Positions 1-8,515 of a stretch of DNA of 64,000 bases are shown in pieces. The translations under genes were made by a program, and so were the position numbers. The notes below the pieces were generated by a model that saw only the letters and a program-made list of their open reading frames with translations, had not been told where the DNA came from and did no database searches. The stretch is from DATARH01 sp036489765 (GTDB lineage Bacteria; Pseudomonadota; Alphaproteobacteria; ATCC43930; CGMCC-115725), in contig DASXFE010000026.1 of NCBI GenBank assembly GCA_036489765.1, positions 35,982 through 99,981 of the forward strand, read 5' to 3'. The number at the start of each line of letters is the position of its first letter. Position 1 is the stretch's first letter.

Positions 1-668
1 CTGGCGATCGTCTGCAATCCGGTGACGATCTGCGCCGCGACGACGATCGGATCGATACCGAGATGCGGCATCGCCGCATGGGCGCCGCGCCCGGTAACGG
101 TGATCTCGAAGATGTCGAATGCGGCCATCATCGGACCCGGGCGGATCGCGAACTGGCCGGCGGCGAGCCCCGGCCAGTTATGCATGCCGTAGATCGCCTC
201 GACCGGGTAGCGCGACAGCACCCCTTCGTCGACCATCACCCGGGCACCACCCTCGTTCTCCTCGGCAGGCTGGAAGATGAAGTGGATCGTGCCCGCGAAG
301 TTCCGCGTTTCCGCGAGATAGCGCGCGGCGCCGAGCAGCATCGTCGTGTGCCCGTCATGGCCGCAGGCATGCATCCGCCCCTCATGCTGCGAGGCATAGG
401 CGGCGTCGGTCTTCTCGTGCACATGGAGAGCATCCATATCGGCACGCAGCGCGATTGCGCGATGGCCCGGCGCGTTACCCGTCAGCGTGCCGATGACGCC
501 GGTCTTGGCCACTCCGCGCTCGACGGCGATGCCGAATGATTCGAGGAGCTCTGCGACGCGCGCGGCCGTGCGTGTCTCCTCGAACGCCGTTTCGGGATGG
601 GCGTGGATGTCGTGCCGCCACGCCGTCATGTCGGCGTGAAAATCGGCGATGCGGTTGACGATCGGCAT
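1..668 (-). CDS. M20-family amidohydrolase/peptidase, 3' part beyond the window
   Basis: The translated minus strand from the ATG at 668 gives a metal-dependent amidohydrolase of the M20D type (hippurate/N-acyl amino acid hydrolase group). It carries the metal-site signature HACGHDGHTTMLLG and the catalytic glutamate segment PAEENEGGARVMV, followed by a dimerisation-domain start (FEITVTGRGAHAAMPH). Such enzymes cleave the amide bond of N-acylated amino acids in the cytoplasm. The C-terminal part lies off the left edge, so only about 220 residues are visible. The start codon overlaps the stop of the upstream CoA-transferase gene in a TGATG arrangement, which implies translational coupling and a shared operon. 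The substrate cannot be read from the sequence. Confidence 0.88.
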   Translation of the reverse strand, partial: MPIVNRIADFHADMTAWRHDIHAHPETAFEETRTAARVAELLESFGIAVERGVAKTGVIGTLTGNAPGHRAIALRADMDALHVHEKTDAAYASQHEGRMHACGHDGHTTMLLGAARYLAETRNFAGTIHFIFQPAEENEGGARVMVDEGVLSRYPVEAIYGMHNWPGLAAGQFAIRPGPMMAAFDIFEITVTGRGAHAAMPHLGIDPIVVAAQIVTGLQTIA

Positions 669-1852
669 CACACGACGCCCTTTTCTCTCAGCCCCGCGAT
701 GTCGCCGGCGCTGTACCCGAGCTCGCCGAGGATCGCCTCGGTGTGCTCGCCGGCATCGGGGCTGGCGGTGACGAGACGGCTCGGCGTGCGGCTCAAGGTC
801 ACCGCTTGGCCGACCAGGTCGATATCGCCGAGTTTCGGGTGGTGCACCGTCTGCGCGATGCCGAGATGCCTGACCTGCGGGTCGGCGAAGACCTCGTCCA
901 TCTTATAGATCGGGCCCGACGGCACGCCAGCCTTGTTGAGCCGCTCTATCCAATCGACGCTGGTGCGGGTTTGGGTAATCGCCTCGATCTCCGCGTTGAG
1001 CGCCTTGCGATTGTCCGAGCGGGCGCGGCCGGTCTTATAATCGGGATGCTCGGCGAGATCCGGCCGATCGACGGAACGGCAGAAGCGGCCGAAAATCTCG
1101 TCGCCGGCCGAGGCGATGTTGATGTAGCCGTCCCTCGTCTTGAAGACGCCGGTCGGAATGCTCGTCGGGTGGTCGTTGCCGGCCTGCTCGGGCACCTCAT
1201 GGGCGATCGTCCAGCGCGCGCCCTGGAAGTCGAGCATCGCGATCTGGGCCGCCAAAAGCGAGCTTTCGACCCATTGCCCCTCGCCCGACACCTCGCGTTC
1301 GAGGAGCGCGATCAGGATGCCCATCGCGGTGAAGATGCCGGCCGTCAGATCGGCCACCGGAATGCCGACCCGCACCGGCCCCTGGCCCGGCAGGCCGGTG
1401 ATCGACATCAGCCCGCCCATCCCCTGGGCGATCTGGTCGAAGCCGGGGCGATCGCGATAGGGACCGCTTTGCCCGAAACCGGAGATGCTGGCATAGACGA
1501 GGCGCGGGTTGAGCCCCTTCAGCGCGTCGTAGTCGATGCCGAGCCGCTCCTTGACGTCGGGGCGGAAATTCTCGACGACGACATCCGCCTCTCGCACCAG
1601 CTTGCGAAAGATCTCGATCCCCTCGGGCGATTTGAGGTCGAGCGTCAGGCTGCGCTTGTTGCGGTGGAGGTTCTGGAAATCGGGGCCCATCCGCGGGCCG
1701 CCAAGCCCTTCGCCCGGCGACGGCGGCGCCTCGATCTTGGTGACCTTGGCGCCCCAGTCCGCAAGCTGGCGCACGCAGGTCGGACCGGCCCGGACGCGGG
1801 TCAGATCAAGCACGGTAAAGCGGGCGAGCGGGCCGGACGGACGATCGGGCAT
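668..1852 (-). CDS. CaiB/BaiF family (class III) CoA-transferase
   Basis: This is a 394-residue protein, the normal length for class III CoA-transferases, which move CoA between carboxylic acids. It starts MPDRPSGPLARFTVLDLTR and has the family segments VVVENFRPDVKERLGI, ISGFGQSGPYRDRPGFD and IAQGMGGLMSITG. Asp168 in VADLTAG matches the catalytic aspartate that forms the acyl anhydride in formyl-CoA transferase. The open frame runs further upstream, but the homologous part begins at the ATG at 1852. It overlaps the downstream amidohydrolase start by one base, so the two are probably one operon. The acid substrate is unknown. Confidence 0.9.
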   Translation of the reverse strand: MPDRPSGPLARFTVLDLTRVRAGPTCVRQLADWGAKVTKIEAPPSPGEGLGGPRMGPDFQNLHRNKRSLTLDLKSPEGIEIFRKLVREADVVVENFRPDVKERLGIDYDALKGLNPRLVYASISGFGQSGPYRDRPGFDQIAQGMGGLMSITGLPGQGPVRVGIPVADLTAGIFTAMGILIALLEREVSGEGQWVESSLLAAQIAMLDFQGARWTIAHEVPEQAGNDHPTSIPTGVFKTRDGYINIASAGDEIFGRFCRSVDRPDLAEHPDYKTGRARSDNRKALNAEIEAITQTRTSVDWIERLNKAGVPSGPIYKMDEVFADPQVRHLGIAQTVHHPKLGDIDLVGQAVTLSRTPSRLVTASPDAGEHTEAILGELGYSAGDIAGLREKGVV

Positions 1853-1934
1853 GGACAAGGTCACTCCGTGAGGACGAGCGCCGATCCTAACGCGGTTTTC
1901 GACAGGCCGGCACCCCCGGGGTGTGCGCAAAAGA

Positions 1935-1963
1935 AAAACCGCCGCGGCAAGCGCGGCGGTTTT
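1935..1963 (-). terminator. Rho-independent terminator of the OmpA-like gene
   Basis: A perfect 11-bp inverted repeat (AAAACCGCCGC at 1935-1945, partner at 1953-1963) with a 7-base loop is followed, on the minus strand, by a T-rich run. It lies 32 bases past the stop of the OmpA-like gene and before the CoA-transferase gene, so it should end the ompA-like transcript. Confidence 0.8.
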
Positions 1964-1994
1964 CTCGATATAACCGAGTAGCGAGGCGCCAGCC

Positions 1995-3038
1995 TTACGG
2001 CAGGACGATCTCGACGCGGCGGTTCTGCGGCTCGCGAACGCCATCGGCGGTCGGGACGCGGTTGTCGTTTTCGCCGCGGCCGCTGACGGCCATCTGGTTC
2101 CGCGGGACGCCCAGCCTGCCCAGCGTGTTGGCGACGTTGTTCGCGCGCCGTTCGGAGAGCCGCTGGTTATACCCAGGCGAGCCCGACCGGTCGGTGTAGC
2201 CGGTGACCTGGATCTGCACCGGCGCGCCCGACCTGTAAGCCGCCGCGGCCTGCTGCAGGATCGCATGGCCCTGCGGCGTGATCGTGTCGCGATCCCAGTC
2301 AAAGAAGACCAGGAACACCCGGCGCGACGGCGGCGGCGGCGGCGCCGGAACGGCGGCAGGCGCTGCCATCGGCGGCGGAGGCGGCGGCGGCGAGAACACG
2401 TAGCTCAGGCTGGCGACCAGGTTGTGGCTGTTGTAGCTGTACTTGACGTTGCCGCCACCCAGCGCCGGCGACAGCTTGGCATTCGCGTCGGCGGTGCCGA
2501 GATAGCGGTAGTCGACATCAAGCGCCCAGTTCGGATTGAAGCTGTAGCGGATGCCGGCGATCGCCTGATAGCCAAATTCCCAGTCGTCGTTGGCTTTCAG
2601 CAGGGAGCCGAAACCGCCCAGCTTGGCGCCGGTGTTCAGGTCGACCGCGCCGATGCCGCCGCCGATATGCGGCGAGAACTGCGAGTTCAGGCTGAAGTCG
2701 TAGATCGCGTTGGCCATCACCGCGTCGGCGGTCGTCGTGCCCGAGGCCTTGAACCCGCCAATCGTGTTGATGCCGTTTTCCTGATGGCGATACTCGCCCT
2801 CAAACCGCCACGGCCCCATTTGATAACCGAAGCGTGCGCCGGCGTTCCAGCCGCTGTCGTATTTCGTTGTGGCGCTTGCGCCGGCAGTAGTGCCCTTAGC
2901 GTCCTCGAGGGAGGTCCAGCCGCCCTCTCCGCCAATGTACCATGCGCCCGGGCCACTAAACAGTTGCGCCCGCGCGTCTGCCCAGCCTAACGCCACGGCA
3001 ACCCCCACGAGGGCGCCTAGCAGATAGCGGTACCTCAT
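1995..3038 (-). CDS. OmpA-like outer-membrane protein (beta-barrel plus peptidoglycan-binding domain)
   Basis: The product has 347 residues. A signal peptide (MRYRYLLGALVGVAVALGWA, cleavage near ADARA-Q) is followed by an eight-strand barrel domain of the OMP_b-brl type (about residues 25-220, with alternating aromatic strands and a GIRYSF segment). A proline/alanine linker (SPPPPPPP...) leads to a C-terminal OmpA-family domain (about 240-347) with VTGYTDRSGSPGYNQRLSERR and NRRVEIVLP, the peptidoglycan-binding loop. It anchors the outer membrane to the wall. The ATG at 3038 is chosen because GGAGG stands six bases upstream and the signal peptide begins there; a longer open frame exists upstream but lacks these features. 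A strong terminator follows the gene. Confidence 0.92.
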   Translation of the reverse strand: MRYRYLLGALVGVAVALGWADARAQLFSGPGAWYIGGEGGWTSLEDAKGTTAGASATTKYDSGWNAGARFGYQMGPWRFEGEYRHQENGINTIGGFKASGTTTADAVMANAIYDFSLNSQFSPHIGGGIGAVDLNTGAKLGGFGSLLKANDDWEFGYQAIAGIRYSFNPNWALDVDYRYLGTADANAKLSPALGGGNVKYSYNSHNLVASLSYVFSPPPPPPPMAAPAAVPAPPPPPSRRVFLVFFDWDRDTITPQGHAILQQAAAAYRSGAPVQIQVTGYTDRSGSPGYNQRLSERRANNVANTLGRLGVPRNQMAVSGRGENDNRVPTADGVREPQNRRVEIVLP

Positions 3039-3340
3039 CCCAAACCTCCGATTTCCCCAAAGACTCCCTGGCAGCCTGGGCGGCCGCCGTTGCGCATTAC
3101 TTAACATCGCGCCTAACGATGGCAAACGCTTTCTGTTTCGCCCTGACCGGCAAAGGGCACCGCAGTGCAAAATTGGGATCAACCGCGACATTCCCGCAAC
3201 AGTTTGCCCACAACTCAAGTCAAATTGCGCCGTTTTAACGCAGCAAATCGGCAACAACTAACGTAGCGCGCAAGAAACGAGGGGTCCCTGTACCAGGGCG
3301 TTACTGCGCGATCCGCGGCTTGGCGTCATAACGTGAGCGA
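3039..3340. other. 302-bp intergenic region without a gene
   Basis: This gap lies between the OmpA-like gene start and the dnaE2 stop. It should hold the ompA promoter and leader, and its AT content is higher than the coding flanks. I see no convincing sigma-70 pair, no EcfG motif, and only a weak short hairpin (CCCTGTACCAGGG near 3285-3297). Confidence 0.5.
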
Positions 3341-6300
3341 TTACCGGAAGTTGCGGCTGGGAACGACGATGTCATGCGAATCGTAGCCGGGCGGCTTTTC
3401 AGGCGAAGCGAAAGGCGGCTTCTTGTTCGGGGCGACCTCGTCGCCGGTGCGGGCGCGCAGGGTATTGAGGCGCGGGGTCAGGTCCCGCAATTCCTCAGCA
3501 ACGATGTGAATGACGCTTTCCTCGCGCTGCAGCCGGCCGCGGCAATAAAGGAGCGTGGCGCCGAGGGCAGTGCGGCGGAACCGTTCGAGCACATTGGGCC
3601 AGAGGATCAGATTGGCGATCCCGGTCTCGTCCTCGATGGTGACGAAGACGACGCCATTGGCGCTGCCCGGCCGCTGTCGGATCAGGACGAGCCCGGCGAT
3701 CGACAACTGCCGCTCGAGCGGCAATGTCTTGAGTTCGCGCGCCGTGACCAGCCCCTCGCGCGTCAATTCGGCCCGCAGAAACGCCATCGGGTGGCGCTTC
3801 AGCGTGAGGCTGGTCGTCGCATAATCCTCGACGACATGCTCGCCGAGGGTCATCTCGGGAAGAAGCGCGGCGGCACGGATTTCGGTCGAGGGCAAAGGAT
3901 CGTGCCGGACCGGCACCAATGCTGGCCCTTCTACTGCCGCGAACAGCGGCAGCGGTGCCTCGCCGAGCGCTTTCAAGGCCCAGAGGCCGCGCCGGCGATC
4001 GAGCCCGAGCGAGCGCAGGGCATCGGCCTCGGCGAGGCGTTCGAGCGCGCGACGCCCGAGTTCGCTGCGGCGCCACAGATCGTCGGCATCCCGATACGGC
4101 GCCGCGGCGGCGAGGCGTTTCGCATCCTCCTCGGAAAACCCCTTGATCTGGCGGAAGCCCAGGCGAAGGGCAAGGGTTGGCGGAGCGCCGTGCGTCCTTC
4201 GAGACGCGCCCTCCGGACGCTCCTCAGGATGGGGGGAGCCTATGAGGCCGTAGGCGGTTTTCTCCTCATTCTGAGGAGGCTGCGCGGCAGCCGTCATGCA
4301 GGACGCACCGTCCGGGATGCTGCCGTCGAGCGTGCAATCCCATGCGCTGAAATTGACGTCGGCCGGCAATACCGAAACGCCGTGCTCGCGGGCGTCGCGG
4401 ACGATCTGGGCCGGGGCGTAGAAGCCCATCGGCTGGCTGTTGAGGAGGGCGCAGGCGAAGGCCGCGGGATAGAGGCATTTGATCCATGCCGAAGCATAGA
4501 CGAGCAGCGAAAAGCTGGCGGCGTGGCTTTCCGGGAAACCGTAGGTGCCGAACCCTTCGATCTGGCTGAAGCAGCGTTCGGCGAAGCCGCGCGGGTAGCC
4601 GTTCGCGACCATGCCGTCGATGAATTTGTCGCGGAACAGGTGGATTTCGCCGTTGCGGCGAAAGCTCGCCATCGAACGGCGCAATTTGTCGGCCTCGTCG
4701 GCTGAAAACCCGGCGCCGACCATCGCGATCTGCATCGCCTGTTCCTGGAACAGCGGCACGCCGAGGGTCTTTTCGAGCACTCGCCGCAGCTCGGGCGATG
4801 GATATGTCGTGTCCTCGATCTTATTTCGCCGGCGCAGGTAGGGGTGGACCATGTCGCCCTGGATCGGCCCCGGCCGCACGATCGCAACCTCGATCACGAG
4901 GTCGTAGAATTTATTCGGCTTGAGCCGCGGCAGCATCGACATCTGGGCGCGGCTTTCGACCTGGAACACGCCGATCGAATCGGCCCGGCTCAACATCTTG
5001 TAGACCGCCGGCACCTCGCGTGGGATCGTCGGAAGCGTGCAGGCCCTGCCATGATGCCGCTCGATCAGGGCAAAGGCCTTGCGGATGCAGGTCAGCATGC
5101 CGAGCGCGAGGATGTCGATCTTGAGGATGTTCAGCGTGTCGAGATCGTCCTTGTCCCATTCGATGACGGTGCGGTCTTCCATCGCCGCGTTCTCGATCGG
5201 CACCAGCCCCGACAAGGGCCCGCGGGTGATGACAAACCCGCCGACATGCTGCGACAGATGCCGCGGAAACCCGATCAGCGCGCCGGCGAGGTCGATCGCC
5301 AGGCGCAGGTTGCGGTCGCGCGGGTCGAGCCCGGCCTCGCGGATGCGCTTGTCGGCGATCGGGTCGTTCGACCAGCCCCACACCATGCCCGACAGCGCCG
5401 CGACGACATCGCCCGACAACCCCATCACCTTGCCGACCTCGCGGATCGCGCTGCGCGAGCGATAGGTGATCAGCGTCGCCGCCAGCCCGGCGCGGTCGCG
5501 GCCGTAGCGCTGATAGACGAACTGGATCACCTCCTCGCGCCGCTCATGCTCGAAATCGACATCGATATCGGGCGGCTCGCCGCGCGCGGCGCTGATAAAG
5601 CGCTCGAACAAGACATCGATCTCGGACGGGTTGACCGCGGTGATGCCAAGGCAGTAGCAGACCACCGAATTCGCGGCCGACCCCCGCCCCTGGCACAGGA
5701 TCTCGCGCGACCCGGCAAAACACACGATGTCGTGGACGGTCAGGAAGTACCGCGCGTAATCGAGCCGCTCGATCAGCGCCAGCTCATGCTCGATCCGCTC
5801 GCGGATGTCGGGTGGGACGCAGGATAGATCAGGCTCTTTTTCTCCCTCTCCGCCCAGTGGGGAGAGAGGGCCGGGGTGAGGTGGGCACGCGCCGACCTCG
5901 CCCGCCTCACCTTCCCATCGCCCAGGCGACGGGCCCCGCCTCCCTCTCCCCTCATTGGGCGGAGAGGGGTTTTCCGCATACTTACGCGCAGCGCCCTCCC
6001 ACGCGAGCTGGGCGAGGCGCTCCTGAGGGGTCATCCCGGGCGGGACCGGTACTTCCGGGTATTCGTATTGCAGTTCCTCGAGGTCGAATCGGCAGCGCTC
6101 GGCGATCTCGACCGTGCGGGCGAGCGCATCCTCGTGGCCGCGGAACAGCCGCGCCATCTCCCCGGCCGGCTTCAGGTGGCGCTCGGCATTGGCCTCGAGG
6201 CGGAACCCGGCCGTGACGATCGTGCAATGCCGGCGGATGCAGGTCAGGACATCCTGCAACGGGCGCCGCGCCGGCTCGTGATAGAGCACGTCATTAGTGG

Positions 6301-6814
6301 CGACGAGCGGGATGCCGGCGGCCGCCGCGACCCGGACGAGATGGACGAGACGACGGGCATCATCCCCACGGTAGAGATGCTGAGCGGCGAGATAGGCCCG
6401 GCCGGGAAAATCGGCGCCCAGGCGAGGGGCCAGCGTCTCGTCGAGGGCGACGACGACCTGCCCTTCGCCGTGGGCGACGACATCGGCGTAATCGATATGG
6501 CATTCGCCCTTCGGCGCGCGGCGCTTGCCGAGGGTCAGGAGCGTCGTCAGGCGACCATAGGCGGCCCGGTCCTCGGGGAAGGCGAGAAGGCTCGTGCCGT
6601 CGCGCAGATCGAGCCGCACCCCGACGACGAGCCGGATTCCCGCCCGCCTCGCCGCCTGCCAGGCGCGCACGATGCCGGCAAAGCTGTTGCGGTCGGTGAC
6701 CGCGATTGCCGCCAGCCCCAGCGCCGCCGCCCGCTCGGCCAGCTCATGCGGATGCGAACCGCCGCGCAGGAACGAGAAATTGGTCGTGACCTGGAGCTCG
6801 GCATAGGCGGGCAT
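3341..6814 (-). CDS. dnaE2: error-prone DNA polymerase DnaE2 (ImuC)
   Basis: This is a C-family polymerase alpha subunit of the SOS mutagenesis type, which copies damaged DNA together with ImuA and ImuB. It has 1157 residues: an N-terminal PHP domain (NFSFLRGGSHPHEL), a polymerase core with the catalytic aspartates in PPDIDVDFEH (D416 and D418), the fingers region (FPRHLSQHVGGFVIT) and a C-terminal OB fold (IAGLVLIRQRPGSANGVVF). The length exceeds the family norm of about 1080 because two palindromic repeats are inserted in frame. One gives the extra residues around PHPGPLSPLGGEGE (about 282-324); the other gives the segment around SPHPEERPEGASRR (about 836-875). The gene begins three bases after the imuB stop, so it is the third gene of the imuA-imuB-dnaE2 operon controlled by the LexA box at 9239-9253. 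Confidence 0.96.
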   Translation of the reverse strand: MPAYAELQVTTNFSFLRGGSHPHELAERAAALGLAAIAVTDRNSFAGIVRAWQAARRAGIRLVVGVRLDLRDGTSLLAFPEDRAAYGRLTTLLTLGKRRAPKGECHIDYADVVAHGEGQVVVALDETLAPRLGADFPGRAYLAAQHLYRGDDARRLVHLVRVAAAAGIPLVATNDVLYHEPARRPLQDVLTCIRRHCTIVTAGFRLEANAERHLKPAGEMARLFRGHEDALARTVEIAERCRFDLEELQYEYPEVPVPPGMTPQERLAQLAWEGAARKYAENPSPPNEGRGRRGPSPGRWEGEAGEVGACPPHPGPLSPLGGEGEKEPDLSCVPPDIRERIEHELALIERLDYARYFLTVHDIVCFAGSREILCQGRGSAANSVVCYCLGITAVNPSEIDVLFERFISAARGEPPDIDVDFEHERREEVIQFVYQRYGRDRAGLAATLITYRSRSAIREVGKVMGLSGDVVAALSGMVWGWSNDPIADKRIREAGLDPRDRNLRLAIDLAGALIGFPRHLSQHVGGFVITRGPLSGLVPIENAAMEDRTVIEWDKDDLDTLNILKIDILALGMLTCIRKAFALIERHHGRACTLPTIPREVPAVYKMLSRADSIGVFQVESRAQMSMLPRLKPNKFYDLVIEVAIVRPGPIQGDMVHPYLRRRNKIEDTTYPSPELRRVLEKTLGVPLFQEQAMQIAMVGAGFSADEADKLRRSMASFRRNGEIHLFRDKFIDGMVANGYPRGFAERCFSQIEGFGTYGFPESHAASFSLLVYASAWIKCLYPAAFACALLNSQPMGFYAPAQIVRDAREHGVSVLPADVNFSAWDCTLDGSIPDGASCMTAAAQPPQNEEKTAYGLIGSPHPEERPEGASRRTHGAPPTLALRLGFRQIKGFSEEDAKRLAAAAPYRDADDLWRRSELGRRALERLAEADALRSLGLDRRRGLWALKALGEAPLPLFAAVEGPALVPVRHDPLPSTEIRAAALLPEMTLGEHVVEDYATTSLTLKRHPMAFLRAELTREGLVTARELKTLPLERQLSIAGLVLIRQRPGSANGVVFVTIEDETGIANLILWPNVLERFRRTALGATLLYCRGRLQREESVIHIVAEELRDLTPRLNTLRARTGDEVAPNKKPPFASPEKPPGYDSHDIVVPSRNFR
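4191..4307. repeat. palindromic repeat inserted in frame in dnaE2
   Basis: One end reads TGCGTCCTTCGAGACGC (4191-4207) and the other carries the partly decayed inverse (GCAGGACGCA at 4298-4307), with an inner inverted pair (CTCCTCA / TGAGGAG). The element adds about 39 codons to dnaE2, including SPHPEERPEGASRR. The intact copy of the same family lies between genes at 11283-11402. Confidence 0.8.
5844..5968. repeat. second palindromic repeat inserted in frame in dnaE2
   Basis: A perfect 13-bp terminal inverted repeat, CCCTCTCCGCCCA (5844-5856) and its complement (5956-5968), bounds a 125-bp element of different sequence from the one at 4191. It encodes a Pro/Gly-rich insert (PHPGPLSPLGGEGE) between the PHP domain and the polymerase core, in a linker that normally lacks it. 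Confidence 0.82.
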
Positions 6815-6817
6815 GCG

Positions 6818-8515
6818 TCACGCGAACACGCCATGCACGTACCAGCGCGGCGGGCGGTCGAAACCGGGGAGACCGGCACGGAACAACCAGAAACGCCGGC
6901 CCTCCTCGTCCTCGACCCGGTAATAGTCGCGGATGGTATCATCGCGATCGACCTCCTCACCCGGCTGCCACCATTCCTCGGCCACCCGTTCGGGCCCGTC
7001 GGCCTGGGTGACGCGATGCCGCCGCCGACGCCACGAAAAATGAAACGGCGGATCGTCCGGCACCATCCAGAACGCTTCGACCGGCTCCGGCGGCTGGAAC
7101 AGCCGCACCGGGCGAGGCGGTTTGAGAGGCAGCTCGGCACTTTTACCTGTCATTCCGGGATCGCCCATCGGGCGAGACCCGGAACCCATGACCACGGACC
7201 CGCGAGATTTAGATGCTGTCGCCGGAGCATCCCCCGCGGAGGTCGTGTTCATGGGTTCCGGGTTCGACCCTGCGGGTCGCCCCGGAATGACAACAGGTTT
7301 GCCACTGCCTTCCCCGACGAGCGGCACCGCCACCGATGCGCGTTCGGGCAAATGGCTTTCGCGCGGTTCGAGGCGGGCAAGAGCCTCGGGCTTGAGCTGG
7401 GCAGCGAGTTGGTCCACCAAGGGGGCGATACCGTCGCCCGCGGCGCCGTCACCGGCAAATCCGACCTGCTCCGCCCCTAACTCCTCCACCGAATACGCCG
7501 CGAGGATCATGTCTTCGACGCCGAGGCCGGGGTCGATCGTCTCGAGGCGGGCGGTCAGGAGTTTGGCCAGGTGGGCGGGGTCACGGCTCGGGCGGGCGGT
7601 GCCGAGGCGGATGTGCTCGACGCGGCCATCGATGCGGTGGAAACCGAGATCGAGGCGGCGAGCGCCAACGCCTTCGCGCGCGAGCCAGGCCGTGAGGTCG
7701 CCGGCGAGGCGCTCGGTTGCCGCGGCAAGGCTGTCGGGGTCGGCGATCGGCTCGGGGAAGCTGAGGCGGACGCGCCGGGTCGGCGCCTCCCCGAGCGGCG
7801 ACAATGGCTCGGGCAACGCGCCGTCGAGCTGGTCGAGCCGGCGGGCGACCGCCTCGCCGAAGCGCCGGGCGAGCGCGGCGCGCGGTACCGGGAACAACTC
7901 GCCGATATGGCGCAGGCCGACCCGGCGCAGGCCCTGGACGGTCGCGGGGTCGAGCCGCAGCGCCTCGACCGGCAGCGGCGCCAGCGCCTCACGGATCCGC
8001 GCGGGGATCAGCGGCGCGCCATCGCCCGCACCGAAACGCGCGAGGGCCCAGGCGGCACCGAGCGTGTCGGCGATCGCGAGACGATGCGCGATCCCCTGCC
8101 GCGCCAGCCGGCGCGCGAGGTCGGCGGCCAATTCGGCCTCGCCGCCCCAAAGATGGGCGCAGCCGGAAATGTCGATCTTGACCCCGGCCTCCCCATCGGG
8201 CGCGGTCCACGGGCTGTAGCGGCCGCACCATTCGGCGAGGCGGAGGAGCGCGGCGCGGTCCGCCTCGGGCTCGGCCGGGCGGGTCGCGAGACCGGGCACG
8301 AAGGACAGCGCGTCGGCGAGCGGCATCCCCGGGACAAGGCCGGCAACCGCCGCTGCCGCGTCGACCGCGGCGAGCAAAAGCCGCCCGGCAGCGGCGGTTA
8401 CCGTAGCGAAAGGTGCAGGATCAGCCGGCGCGTCGGAGGGTCGCGGGATGCATCCGAGGCGCCGCAGCCGGTCGATCGGCCAGTTCGGCAGGAAGAGATA
8501 CAGAACCCGTCGCAT
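6818..8515 (-). CDS. imuB: ImuB, Y-family polymerase-like mutasome protein
   Basis: ImuB is a catalytically inactive Y-family polymerase relative that links DnaE2 to the sliding clamp during SOS translesion synthesis. The protein has 565 residues, starts MRRVLYLFLPNWPIDRLRRLG and shows the palm/fingers-like region (LSFVPGLATRP, GVKIDISGCAHLWGGE), the helix-hairpin-helix segment (VQGLRRVGLRHIGELFPVPR) and the little-finger region with a conserved C-terminus (RDYYRVEDEEGRRFWLFR). About 50 residues near 407-457 (starting VVIPGRPAGSNPEPM) are encoded by an inserted palindromic repeat, which explains the extra length. The start overlaps the imuA 3' end by 95 bases in another frame. The ATG at 8515 is kept because the family N-terminus begins exactly there. 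Confidence 0.93.
   Translation of the reverse strand: MRRVLYLFLPNWPIDRLRRLGCIPRPSDAPADPAPFATVTAAAGRLLLAAVDAAAAVAGLVPGMPLADALSFVPGLATRPAEPEADRAALLRLAEWCGRYSPWTAPDGEAGVKIDISGCAHLWGGEAELAADLARRLARQGIAHRLAIADTLGAAWALARFGAGDGAPLIPARIREALAPLPVEALRLDPATVQGLRRVGLRHIGELFPVPRAALARRFGEAVARRLDQLDGALPEPLSPLGEAPTRRVRLSFPEPIADPDSLAAATERLAGDLTAWLAREGVGARRLDLGFHRIDGRVEHIRLGTARPSRDPAHLAKLLTARLETIDPGLGVEDMILAAYSVEELGAEQVGFAGDGAAGDGIAPLVDQLAAQLKPEALARLEPRESHLPERASVAVPLVGEGSGKPVVIPGRPAGSNPEPMNTTSAGDAPATASKSRGSVVMGSGSRPMGDPGMTGKSAELPLKPPRPVRLFQPPEPVEAFWMVPDDPPFHFSWRRRRHRVTQADGPERVAEEWWQPGEEVDRDDTIRDYYRVEDEEGRRFWLFRAGLPGFDRPPRWYVHGVFA
7148..7292. repeat. palindromic repeat inserted in frame in imuB
   Basis: Terminal inverted repeats TGTCATTCCGGG (7148-7159) and CCCGGAATGACA (7281-7292) enclose a second nested pair (CCCGGAACCCATGA / TCATGGGTTCCGGG). 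It is unrelated in sequence to the two repeats in dnaE2. It encodes an unstructured Gly/Pro/Ser-rich insert before the C-terminal domain of ImuB. Confidence 0.82.

Noticed and set aside
743..1981. Long plus-strand open frame (412 codons) opposite the CoA-transferase gene
   Set aside because: It mirrors the CoA-transferase codons on the other strand; the protein is Arg/Ala/Asp-rich low-complexity sequence with no family pattern, a common artefact of GC-rich genes.
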